Source of the DNA: Prinia subflava
Lineage: Eukaryota; Chordata; Aves; Passeriformes; Cisticolidae
DNA length: 64,000 nucleotides
NCBI RefSeq assembly: GCF_021018805.1
Contig: NC_086250.1
Span: 65,235,322 to 65,299,321, forward strand
Direction of reading: 5' to 3'
Shown: positions 1 through 14,774 of the stretch, one piece after another
How positions within the stretch are numbered: the stretch's first letter is position 1
Layout of the letters: each line of letters opens with the position of its first letter
The notes under the pieces: model-generated
The model's database searches: none
Told to the model about the DNA's origin: nothing
The model's input: only the letters and a program-made list of their open reading frames with translations
Program-made: the position numbers and the translations under genes

Positions 1-3970
<3,970 letters not shown>

Positions 3971-4070
3971 TTAAAAAAAAAATCAAAAAACATTGCAATT
4001 TACAATTTTATAGGAAAGCATAAATATGTTATATAATCATCATAAGGATCACTTCAAATACAATAAAGAA

Positions 4071-4091
4071 TCATGATCCTGATGATCATGA
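4071..4091. repeat. Perfect 8-bp inverted repeat with 5-nt spacer
   Basis: TCATGATC-CTGAT-GATCATGA. Each arm contains a GATC-type palindrome of its own. Confidence 0.85.
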
Positions 4092-5935
4092 AAGAATTGA
4101 ATTCCTAAAGGAATGAGAACAGAATTGTCCCCAGGGTAAAAAAAAATCAAATAGGAAAAACTATTTTTTCATGAAGCTCTTGGTGGGTTCCATAAACAGT
4201 AAGAATATTGAAGTACTCTTAAATTTTTCCTTTTGTATTCACTGGGAAAACACTACAGTCAGTGACAGAACACAATAGAGAACATGCTTTTGAATGTGAA
4301 CACAAAGAAAAACTTCAACATACATTTCCTAAGCATTACCTCAAGTTTTGTATGTGAGGGGGAAATCCAAAGTAAATTATTTCAGACTGATGCTATGATA
4401 TTTCAGTTTGGAAGTGCTGCTATTCATGCACTTCTTTGCATGTCTGGTAATTTTAGTGTTTTGTACTCTTTTCAATACGTCACATGATTTAACTGGAACA
4501 CGTCTTTAATGAGGGGAGAGGTTTTGTTTTATTTTGGATAAAAACCAGTGTTGAGTAGAAGATGCAGTTCAAATGCAGAAGTAAATAAAAAAACATGCAT
4601 ACAAAATGAAACACAGCCTTGCATGGCATCACAACAGAATATCTTGTCTCTCTCAATTTCCTCTCTGATATCAAATTCAAATTCATTCCACTAGGGAAGT
4701 TGGCCCCCAGAGGGATATGAGAAAACTGAACTTCTGATCCCATGTGGAAGTCCAAAGAGAGATATTTCAGATAATTCACAAAGAAAACATGTATTAGTGG
4801 GATGCAAAACTAGGGGAACACTGAATAAATAGATACACAAAAGTTCAAGGGCATAATCCTTTTGGTTTGGAAACACTGACAAAACCTTGTCACTCAGCAT
4901 CCACAGTGGACCGATTAATACCTTTCTTCAAGGTCCTACTCCAAGCAGTCTCATGAAAAAACATAAAAATTTGTAATAATTTTTCTTTCTTTGAAAACAT
5001 AATGGTGGTGTGAAAAAATAGGATTTCATGAAATGTTATCAAAATGCTTCATCTCCTGTGTTGCAATGTCCCAAAGACACCATTTCCAGGGAATTCAGGG
5101 ATGGAAGATGGCTGTGGTCTCCTACCTACTAGACATAATGAGCACTGCATAACAGGAGACAGCAATACCAAAAACACTCATAAGAGGTGTTGTGTTAACT
5201 TCTTTCAGAGACAGCAGCTTGGCAGTTTATATAGACATATTAATTGTAACAGAAACATCCCGTGCATTTATATAAACACCAGTGTTTTCTCAAGGCAAAT
5301 ATGACAAGGGAAGCCCCCAAAGGAAATTTCACTGGCAAATTGAAAACTAAACCCTTTCTAAGCAGCTGCTTCCCTCTATTATAGTTTCATAGCAGGGTTG
5401 TAAACCCACATTCTCCAGGCAAAAATCTTTGACCACACAGGGCTTTACACAAAGCCTGAACTGTACAAACCCATCCCAGTGAGTGCTGTAGCCTTGAGAA
5501 GAGATGACAGACAACAGACATGATGAGCTGCTTCTCTCTAACTTAAGTGACTTAATCAAGTACCCACCTAAGGGGTACATCCTGCAGTAAAAAGAGCAGC
5601 AATTCAAATCTTAGGTGACCTAACTGCTTCTCAAGGGATGCCTCTTCTCTTTACTGATTATGGAGGCAGCATAGGTCAAATTAGAGCTTCAGTTAAGTAT
5701 CTTAAATGTCCAGATGGTATTGATCTGAGTCCTGTGTAATTGGGGCTTTAATATCTGTATAAACATGTAGGAACGTGTGGTGCAACTAATACAAAAATCA
5801 ACCCAGAGAATGCACATGGGAAAATAAAGAATGGTGTAATGGTTTCCAATGTACCTCTGCAGCCAATTTAATTTTGCAAAATTCCCCTCCATGATTTCTA
5901 ATAAATGTCTTTAGAATTAAAGAATGACCAGAAAC

Positions 5936-5938
<3 letters not shown>

Positions 5939-5994
<56 letters not shown>
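5939..5994 (+). repeat. 56-nt uninterrupted poly(A) run
   Basis: A pure A run of 56 nt. An AATAAA hexamer sits at 5900-5905, 33 nt before it, a spacing compatible with an mRNA 3' end copied into DNA. It may be the tail of a retroposed transcript on the plus strand, or simply an expanded mononucleotide repeat. No parent transcript was recognised in the preceding few hundred bases and no target-site duplication was evident. Confidence 0.9.
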
Positions 5995-5998
<4 letters not shown>

Positions 5999-8900
5999 GA
6001 GGCCAAAATAGGGTTACTTAAAAACTGTATTCCTTGTAGATAAGTTCATAGTTCAGTCAGTGTTCTGCAGCATATGTTTCAGGTGCTGCACAGCCTTAAG
6101 GCTGCTGCCTTGTTTGCTGCTCTTCTGATCATGGTTTTAGGCTCCAGCTGGTGATCATTATTCTGAACACTAACAATATAAAACATCCAGGCAGTATGAA
6201 AATCAGAAAATAGAAATAGAATTATTTGCATCAATGGTCTAACCTTACTTTGCTATACCACAGCCAAACTGCCTTTCCAGACATCTCTTCCAAGACATTG
6301 TTAATTTAATGAATGAGATTATTGGATCAAACCAGAGAGTCAAAAAAAAGTTGTCCTCTAAAACTTCCAGCAGAAGTACCAGAACTCAAGAAAAACTGAG
6401 ACTAACATTTTAAGCAATCCAGTGGTTTCTGTTGACCCCACAGTGCTGTCCAGAAAAGCAATCTTTCTCCAGAAAAAAGTCAGACAAAGAGATAACAGAA
6501 TGCAAAAATTTAATGCTTAAGAGGAAGAACTTAAGCAGAAGTTTTGAAGGAATTTTAGGGAGCATGAGATTCAAGTAATTTAATGTCTTGAGAAGTAATG
6601 CAGCATAGTTCAGCACACTGTTTGTTTAAGTGATATATTAAGTGATATATTAATTTTGAGCTGGTCCTTTCTATATGCCCACTATGGACAGAAACATTGA
6701 TCTCTGAATAAAATTCAGAGTACTTGGTGAAATATACTATAAAAGTAGTCACTAAGTTATTTCTGAAGGTGTCTGCCTTGCCTTTGCTTGAAAATCTTAT
6801 ACAAGAGAAACGAAGCTCTTTGTAGCAATTCACCAGACGAGGACTTGGCCTGTTCAGCCAAGGATCTCCTTGTCCTTTCCCCACATCACCAGAAACCCAA
6901 GAGCTTCTTGAAGGGGCCTCACAAAGCCGACCCCGAGGAAAAGGTGAGAGGTTGCTGTGCAAGAAGTCATCTTTGATTGAAACCCAGGCTGGCCTTTTTG
7001 GCCTGCTTCCATGTTTGAAAGGGAAAAATTACAGAGGTTCACCAGGCAGGCTGAAAGGCAGGTGGTGCCTTGTCTCCCACAGAACGGAGCTGAGGCAGCT
7101 GCAGGGTGTAGCAGTTGCTCAAGGATGCTCTCAAGGTTTGTGTCTATTGCTAACGAAGCACAAACTGTTTAAGTGATAAGGTTACACAAGCCTAGGGCTC
7201 TGAAGACAATCAGGAGGAATGTGTAGCTTCAGTGAGAAAATATATACATAATTCCTGTGAGCTAAAGACAGCAGAGTGGAGGAAGAATGCATTAAGGCTT
7301 GGTCTTGCACATAAAAGCTAGATTTCCTTACTCAAAGCCACTCTTGCTTAAGGGCCAAATGTATACTCAGAGAGAGAGAGAGACAGGAGCTTTACAGCTT
7401 AATATAATTTAAAAGTTAAGCTAAGTTCCGCTCCTGAAAAATTTGTAGATTTTGGTCTTTAGGAAGAGTAATTTGTAACATAACGTATTGGCATGATGGC
7501 AAAAGAGGTAGCTTTGAACAACCAGAGTAGTAAAACATTTAGAAATAAGGAGAAACTCCCTGTACCATGTTTTTATAATTGGATGAAAGATTTGTTAGTG
7601 AAAAAAACAAAATGAAGTGATTATTTTTAAGGCATTCAGTAGAACATGCTGGGTTTTACTATTTACATTTCATGCTCTGGCTTTCCACAATGCATAGAAT
7701 TATCGTGCTGTTTATACAAAAACCACCCTGCTTATCAGAACACAATGAGTAAAGTGTTTGAGTTATAGAACTACAGTATTTTTAAACCATAAATGTAAAA
7801 TGGAAACATGTTGCCATATACTTATTTCATACATACTGCCAAAAGCTTGTCATAGTGTATCATGATTCTGTCATTTTTAGCCTGAGGCTGGTTGATTTTT
7901 CATGAGTTTTACTCTGCCTGAATAACTTGTGGTTTATGCTCTTTTTTAGCTTTAGACAATTTTAGCAGTGTAAATTTGTTTTCAGAAAACTCAGGGAAAA
8001 TTGTAATCTCTCCTGAATAACTAAAGATGCTTTGGAGAAAAAGCTGTATGAAAATGCATGGTCAATTTTCAAACATGATTGGCTGCTTTAAGGGAATGTA
8101 CTTATAAAAATAATCCAAAGCAGAGCATTTTGGTATGATGTGAACATATATACAACTTGACAGGTCTGTTTTTAAATATCCCAGTGTTCAATAGTACTTT
8201 TTTCTTTGTCCTGCCATTTTTGCTGGTTTAGATGGTAAACTGTTAAAACAGTGTCCCCCCTAAACATTTTCTGTCAAATACATGAATGCTTTCAGACAAT
8301 TTTCCTAAAGACAGTGAATTCAGAGTTAAATATGCAGCACTTCAAATATAATATTGGACTCTGTCCATTACAGAATGAATTCAACTTCTGTTTAATAATG
8401 TATAGAGTGAGGTAGAAGAATTAACTAATTTTTTACTTATAACGTGCACAATTTTTAGTGTACCTAGTCCTTAAAGTAATACCAAATCTCCTCTTTCCTG
8501 ACAATGACATTAATGAAAACAAGTTTCACATATTTATCTAATTAGCTTCCAGATCACAACATATATGAAAAAGAAAGGAAAAAAAAAGTTAAATTTGACA
8601 CTAAATTTTATGTCTTAGTCTCCTGAGACAGGAAATGACCGTGGCTGGGATCCATCCACCTAATTCCAGGCAAAACTGGAAGATAGTCCCATAATACCCA
8701 CTTCATTCCTGGACTGTAAACCAATGTTCTTTGCACAACCACATAATTTATCAACTGCTTTACAAATTTGCTTAGAAATGCAGGAAACACCTTTACTGTA
8801 AGTCAGACAAAACTTTACCTCTATCCATCAAGAAGTTCAGTTCACTTTAGTTATGGTCTGGTTTTATAATACCTATCTTTTCTATAAGCAGTTAGCTATT

Positions 8901-9470
8901 ATTGTACTCAACAGAAAGTAGGAAATGTAACCTAACTTTATCCTAACCACATCACTGAACCAGGCCATGGAAAATTTGGACTGCATCAGATTTGTTGATC
9001 TTTTATTAAAGCTGAATGACGCACATATAGGACAGAAACAGAGGGGGATGTCTCATTTCCATCCTTTGCTTCCACCATCTGCATTTTGTACCAGACTATT
9101 TTACAGTCTTTAATGGGACTGGAACTAGTCCCATTAAAGAAAGGGACCAAGTTTGGCCACTCCTTTTGAACAGTCTCTCTGTCATGCAAACATTCTGTAA
9201 TGTGGATTTTTACTTTTTTTTTTCCTAGAGAGCCACCAGACAGCTGGTTAGTTTGTTTTTAGTTTCCACCTTACCAGTAAGTGACACAAACGAGACTTTT
9301 CCTTTCCCCGTTGCACGTCACATTTTCTTGAGAAACTACTGCTGTTTATGTAAAGGGATGGGATGCTGCTGCTGCAATTAATATGTCTCTGCTGACTGCC
9401 AAGTTACTGTCTCTACAAGACAGGGACCAATAAATATTTGAAAGTGATTTAACATTTGTGCACATAGTAC

Positions 9471-9512
9471 CTGCTTTGTGGAAATCTTCATTGCTGAAAT
9501 AACAGTGGGTTC
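9471..9512 (-). CDS. SEMA3A: SEMA3A exon I: 42-bp microexon, residues ~485-498
   Basis: A 14-codon exon reading EPTVISAMKISTKQ, in phase 0 at both ends. The acceptor is TTTTTCTCTAG|GAACCC; the donor is CAG|GTACTA. It matches the human segment EPTAISAMELSTKQ in length and in all but three positions, and joins exon H (VFR) to exon J (QQLYIGS) without a gap. It forms part of the closing blade of the sema propeller. The donor departs from consensus at +4 to +6, which with the small size may make inclusion depend on enhancers. Skipping would be in frame. Flanking introns are 2.76 kb (upstream) and 5.5 kb (downstream). Confidence 0.93.
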
Positions 9513-12272
9513 CTAGAGAAAAATAGAGTTAAAATATAAAATGAGCCATAAGCATAAAAATTCTATTACAACATTATTTGCACAAGGTAGAAAACCCTGA
9601 AATGAAACTAGACACTCCCTAGTAATAGTTCTTCTTGTTGTCTTTTGCAGTGGAATAACTTCTAGCTGTAAATGAATTAGAATGCATGTACATATCTGGG
9701 TGCATCTTTGATTGCCATGTTGATTGTAGATATTTCATTTTCCACTATTAATACAATTTAATTGTGATCACTTGGTAACTAATTTCACATCTTGAAATTG
9801 TTGTCTACACTTAATACTAAAACTGCATTTCAAGAACTTCCAAGGTAATATGAAAATAATAAAGGCTGTATGAAAATTCATAGATACTATCTATTATAGG
9901 TAGTAACACTGAAATAATCAACTCATTTTAAGTATATCGAGGTGAAAACCCCATTCTTGTGAAATTTTATTCATAAGAACAAGTTTTAATCCCAAGTATA
10001 ATCTTTTTAGCTGCTCCCACACTCTTCACTTACAAAGAAGTTACAGGCATTTTCAGAACATCCAACAAAAATGAGCAAGAGGTTCTTTCCATTCTGGAAT
10101 ATCCATTATTTCATCAACTGTTACAACTTTTAGGTCCATAGTGTTGGATGGATTTTAATTTTAAGAGTAAAAATGGCATAATAGACAGTGTGGAACTCAA
10201 TTTTCTGCATGAAATTTCTTCCATCTAGAAATCTGCTATTGATCCTACACAGCATACTTTTGGTTGTGTACATTAATAAAGTCCTTATTAAGCTTTTACA
10301 CTTGTATAGTTTTCAACTTGCTTATCCTGAGAGAATTTGATATGGGTCACTGGATGCTAAGCATGGACTTGCCTTTACAGAGGGGTTAATAGACCTTATA
10401 TTAGAAAGCATCAATTAAATGTAACATTTGAATGAAAATTGAACTCATTAGTTTGTTTGCTCAGCTGTTCAGAGAAATATTGCACAAATGGGGTTTAAAG
10501 AGGCATTTGTTATCAATGTAACAGATATGAAAGACCTTCCTTTGTGGAATTTTAAATGAAAAGCATCATAGTGCTTGATGTTAAGCACATTGAAGCTTAA
10601 CATCAAAATACATTATTCATGATGCATGTACACTCTTTACAAGTAAAGAAAACTTATATTTGGGTGAGGTACATGTAAAATCTGATGGAAATTCCCTATT
10701 GAAAGATTCGTATCTTATGCATACAAATTCTGCTTATTCCACTAAAGTACATCAATGCCCTCTTTAAGGCTTAAACACGTCTAAAGAGATAATTGAGCTT
10801 TCAAGGAAATCAGAACACCAAACTACTTCCATGCAATGAAAAAACACACATGTAAAGTAAAATTCCAAATTTGAATTTGCCATTGACTATTTTACTTCTG
10901 TAAAACCTTTCTGAAGTAAAATTAATTCCCTTCCTTTTCCTTCTTTCACTTTTTTATTTTTCTGATCTCCTTTAGCTTCGCACTTCTGCTTGTTTCAGGG
11001 AAGAGACTCATATATTATCAACAATTTCCAAATTACCCTGTGTTTATGTAATGACTTTTGCCTGTGTAAAAAAAGAAAAGTTGTCTCATTTTCTTATCAT
11101 AGCTTCTACTTTATTTTAATGTTAAGAAAGGAGAAAAAAGTACCTTCAATTTCTGTCCTCAAAAAACCCCATGGATTACAGACACAGGGACACACATTTT
11201 TCAGAGGTATCCTGCACTCAGAACAGAGGTTTCTGAGCAAGATTGGTGCCAATAACAGCAGGAACGCCCATAAGAAGCTCTGCTTAGCTATCTTGTTTCC
11301 CCTCAGAAAAAAAAAAAAAAGGTGAAGGGATGGCAGCAGAGTTTGATGAGGACGTGTGGCTGGGCCCCTCTGGCAGGTCCAGGGCATGGTCCCTGTGGCA
11401 CATCTGGGGTAAAATCACAGGACAAGGGACTCCTGGAGAGTGCCAGCAGCATCTTCACACTGCCACGCCACCCTTGTGCTCCCAGGCAGGGGTCAGCCCC
11501 ACAGCTGCCTGGAGACGGGGAATGGTGCCATAAACCGGCACTGACAGAAGGAATAACGTGGGGAATGTAAGTGATTCGTTGTTGTGTACACAGCACAAGA
11601 CATCCCTGGGTTCTGTCTGGGGAGTGTTTGAAAGGTTTACCCAGCCTTGCCTCGCAGGGCTGCCTACGGGATGCTGTATTTTTTAGGTGGCTCAAGCAGG
11701 AAAAATGGAAAAGATTGATTTCACCAAAAAAGTACTAGAGTTAGGGGGTGTTTGTGGTGCCTGCTGTGGAATCACAAAAATGAGACCCCAAAGTGACCTT
11801 TGAAAATATAAACACTTTGTTCCTCAGATTATTAAGCATAAGAAATCTGGGCAGATCACTGTTTTACCTAAAGTATCTTCCTAGTTAAAATACGCTGACA
11901 GTCTGGATAGTTTTGAGAGTTGAAGCAATTATAAATTAGTATATTGCATATCTCTGTGGGAGAAAACAGCCAGGCATTGTTCCCAGACCTGCACAGGTAT
12001 ATACTTGAGAATGCAAAGGATCTAGGATTCAGAAACACTAATTTACTTTTTAAACCACCGACCAAGAGCCCAGAATGCCATTTCTTTTATCATTAACCTC
12101 CAGCTTGCACTGAAAGTTTCAAGGTTTATTTTGACTAGTGTCTGGGTCTCTAAACGACAAGCTAATTAGAGGGGTATGCCAGGCTATTCCTTGGCTAGAC
12201 TGCAAGAAGTTGAGTTTGCAGCTGTCCACAGAGAAATCTACAACCTGACACTTGAAATTTAGCCGCACTTAC
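9513..12272 (-). other. SEMA3A: SEMA3A intron between exons H and I
   Basis: A 2,760-bp intron. It contains a 12-bp-stem hairpin at 10575-10606 and, directly after an A-run at about 11309-11322, a locally GC-rich patch (11330-11690) with overlapping ORFs on both strands and no recognised domain. Confidence 0.75.
10575..10606. repeat. Perfect 12-bp inverted repeat with 8-nt loop
   Basis: TTGATGTTAAGC at 10575-10586 and its exact complement GCTTAACATCAA at 10595-10606 flank ACATTGAA. It would form a hairpin in DNA or pre-mRNA. Confidence 0.9.
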
Positions 12273-12364
12273 CCGAAAGACTGTCATTTCTTCCAGCAAG
12301 ACTTCCTCTAATTCGTGCCAAGTCTCCTTAGGAATTGAAACCACTTTAAGAACTGTTCCAATAT
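12273..12364 (-). CDS. SEMA3A: SEMA3A exon H: sema domain, residues ~454-484
   Basis: A 92-nt exon. The acceptor follows a strong polypyrimidine tract (T-run then CCCCAAG) and begins ATATTGG, completing the Asp started in exon G. It reads DIGTVLKVVSIPKETW, then HELEEVLLEEMTVFR, and ends in phase 0 at CGG|GTAAGT. GTVLKVVSIPKETW and LEEVLLEEMTVF match the SEMA3A segment that leads into the last propeller blade. Human has Val and Tyr-Asp where this has Ile and His-Glu. It has no ORF above about 60 codons, so it was found by reading the reverse strand between the neighbouring exons. Confidence 0.95.
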
Positions 12365-13456
12365 CTTGGGGAAAAAAAAAAAAAAGGGTTTTCAGGTGCT
12401 TAAGATGAATACTTCTGCTCTGTAGCAGCCAGAATTTCTTGTGGTATATAATTATTTCACATATAAAGACTACGAAGCTACGTATCTCTCAGCACTCATT
12501 CAAAAGAACTGCTATTTAAAATAACCTCAGAAAACAACAAATTTCAGTAGGATATTTAAGTATTTCAATTATGAAAATGCAACGAAGAAAACACATAGTA
12601 TTACAGCTATTAAGGAATAGACAGGACTGAAATACTATTTAAGTGATAGTATAAAATGACAAATCCATGAGTGGGGAAGGAAATGCTCTAAATTTCTGCA
12701 GTTGTTTTATTGTCTTTTGAGTATGATGTTTTTCTTTCTTAAAATGCATGTGAAGATACTGCAGTATGGATATAAAACCATCTGGACACATGTTGTTAGA
12801 CAGATGAAGCTGTTAGGTCTCTTAAGTACGTGTGATCTTCCCTGTGTCAAACAAAGTACCTAAGATGTATAAGCCCCTTAAGGCATCTGTATTTCTCTGT
12901 GTGTAAGATGGTGATTCTTCACTGAAGGGGAAAAGCATACAATTTGTGCCTTTGGTTTAGAAATAGGTGTGTGCCAGCATTTTAGTATTATATCAAATTA
13001 CATTTTTTGAGTTTTGCAACAAGCTGTAAAATGAACAAGGCCAGCACTTGAAATTCCAGAGCCAGAGCCTTTGGTTTTGTGAGCATGGTGGAGACTAAAG
13101 ACCATCTCTGTTACTCAGCTTCTGCATCTGTGATTTATTTCTTTGTTTCTATGAACGCAATTTCCAGGAAACAACAAAAACACAAAGAACCATTTCTAGG
13201 CTGGCACACATCACTGCAGACTCTCTGAAATGGAAACAATCTGTATGCGACTTTTTCTTTTTAACCATCCAAGTGTAGTGCCATGTAAATGTATCACAGG
13301 TAGAATAACTATGTCCCTAAGGACTTTTCATATTGCACATCCTACAGCTTTAATGGTTCAGGAAAACACAAGGCATTTTAAGCAGATAAAATTCTCAAAT
13401 AACTGTAAAGGTTGACATTCTTAAAACAAGAATTTAACCATCAATTACACAAAATT

Positions 13457-13458
<2 letters not shown>

Positions 13459-13493
<35 letters not shown>
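13459..13493. repeat. (TA)n microsatellite
   Basis: About 17 uninterrupted AT dinucleotides in the intron between exons G and H. Likely polymorphic. Confidence 0.95.
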
Positions 13494-13496
<3 letters not shown>

Positions 13497-14753
13497 TTTA
13501 TAAGTACATATAATTTGAGGCTCTTAGCTAAGATTTCTGAAAAAAAGATGACAACTTTCTACTTCTATATCTAAAATACACATAAAATTGAGACAAAGAG
13601 ATCACATGCATTAGAAATATTTTTTATAGGACAACTAACTTAAAAGCTATTGATTCAACACGAAAATTCTGGTATTTCTTTACATGATTTTTTATTTAAA
13701 TATTCTAGAAAACCTGGAATATCCTGTAGAACTGAGATTTTTCATTTTTTTCCCATCTGCTTTCCTTTAAGCAGATGTTGCTTTCTAGATATGTATTTCT
13801 GGAATTTTAGAAAGAAACAATTTCTTTTCCCTCAGAATATGCACATCACTCTTTTCTTTCATTAGCCACAAATTCATATATTCTTAAAAAAAAAACACAA
13901 ACCAACAGTTATTTCTTAAAGCAACAACAAACAAATCACATCTTTCTTTTTATTTAGGCATCTACAGTACAAATTAAGCTAGCAAAATATATTACATAAG
14001 TGGGTTTGGAGTGGTTTTCATTATGGTCATTGCTACAAATTGACTGTATTTAAAGCAAGAAATATTAAGAACAAATGCAATATAAACTTTAAAATAATAA
14101 TAAAAAATTTCCACATTTCTAGAAAAGAGTAATTCAGAATAACAGATAATGTAACAGCAGTTATATTTGTAATTTAATTGATGAGTTTATTTCTCTAATT
14201 ATCCTGATAATAAGATGATTGGTTTTGAGGAAAATACATTTTACGGGTGTAAAACAGGGAACTCTGATCTAATAAATATAACAGCATAGCAAAGTGTCAC
14301 AACTTTATTCTGTGTTGGACTAGGACTGTTGTCAGTCACAACCCGTTAAATGCCATATCCTAGAAATAAAGGGAGATTTTTCATAAAACAGACTGAGTGG
14401 GCACCGAGCAGACACAAGTTCCCCATAATGTTGTTTCAACAAAAGGTCAGACTTTTAAGTGGCTCCCGCAACAATTACAGTTGCCTGATCTCAAAAAAGC
14501 CTCTGAGGTCAAAGATACACTGAGTTAATCACTGCGGAGACTCTGGTCAGGCCACAGGTACCAAAGTGGGGCTTTATCTGAGTTTTGCATCAAGATTTAC
14601 AGAGTAGTATTTCAAACAATTTCACACAAATGGAATCAGGCGTCTCCTTTAGGATCAATAGGCCCTGCTTAGTAAGGTAAGATTACTGTTATTAATTTGC
14701 TTTACTGACAGAGGTACTTTAACTGTGCCAAAGGATGCCAAACATTAGACAAT

Positions 14754-14774
14754 CAGGATTTGCATGAAATCCTG
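14754..14774. repeat. Inverted repeat enclosing a POU octamer motif
   Basis: CAGGATTT-GCATG-AAATCCTG: 8-bp perfect arms around GCATG. The octamer ATTTGCAT lies at 14758-14765. It sits in a stretch (about 14380-14960) free of simple repeats and may be part of an enhancer (inference). Confidence 0.7.

Noticed and set aside
6555..6962. 135-codon minus-strand ORF
   Set aside because: No recognisable domain. It spans a GC-rich patch and ordinary intron and has no splice-border logic.
11303..11695. GC-rich patch after an A-run, with ORFs on both strands
   Set aside because: Considered as a retroposed gene fragment or first exon, but no protein family is recognisable and the A-run precedes the GC patch. 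A minus-strand insertion with a poly(T) head remains possible but unsupported.
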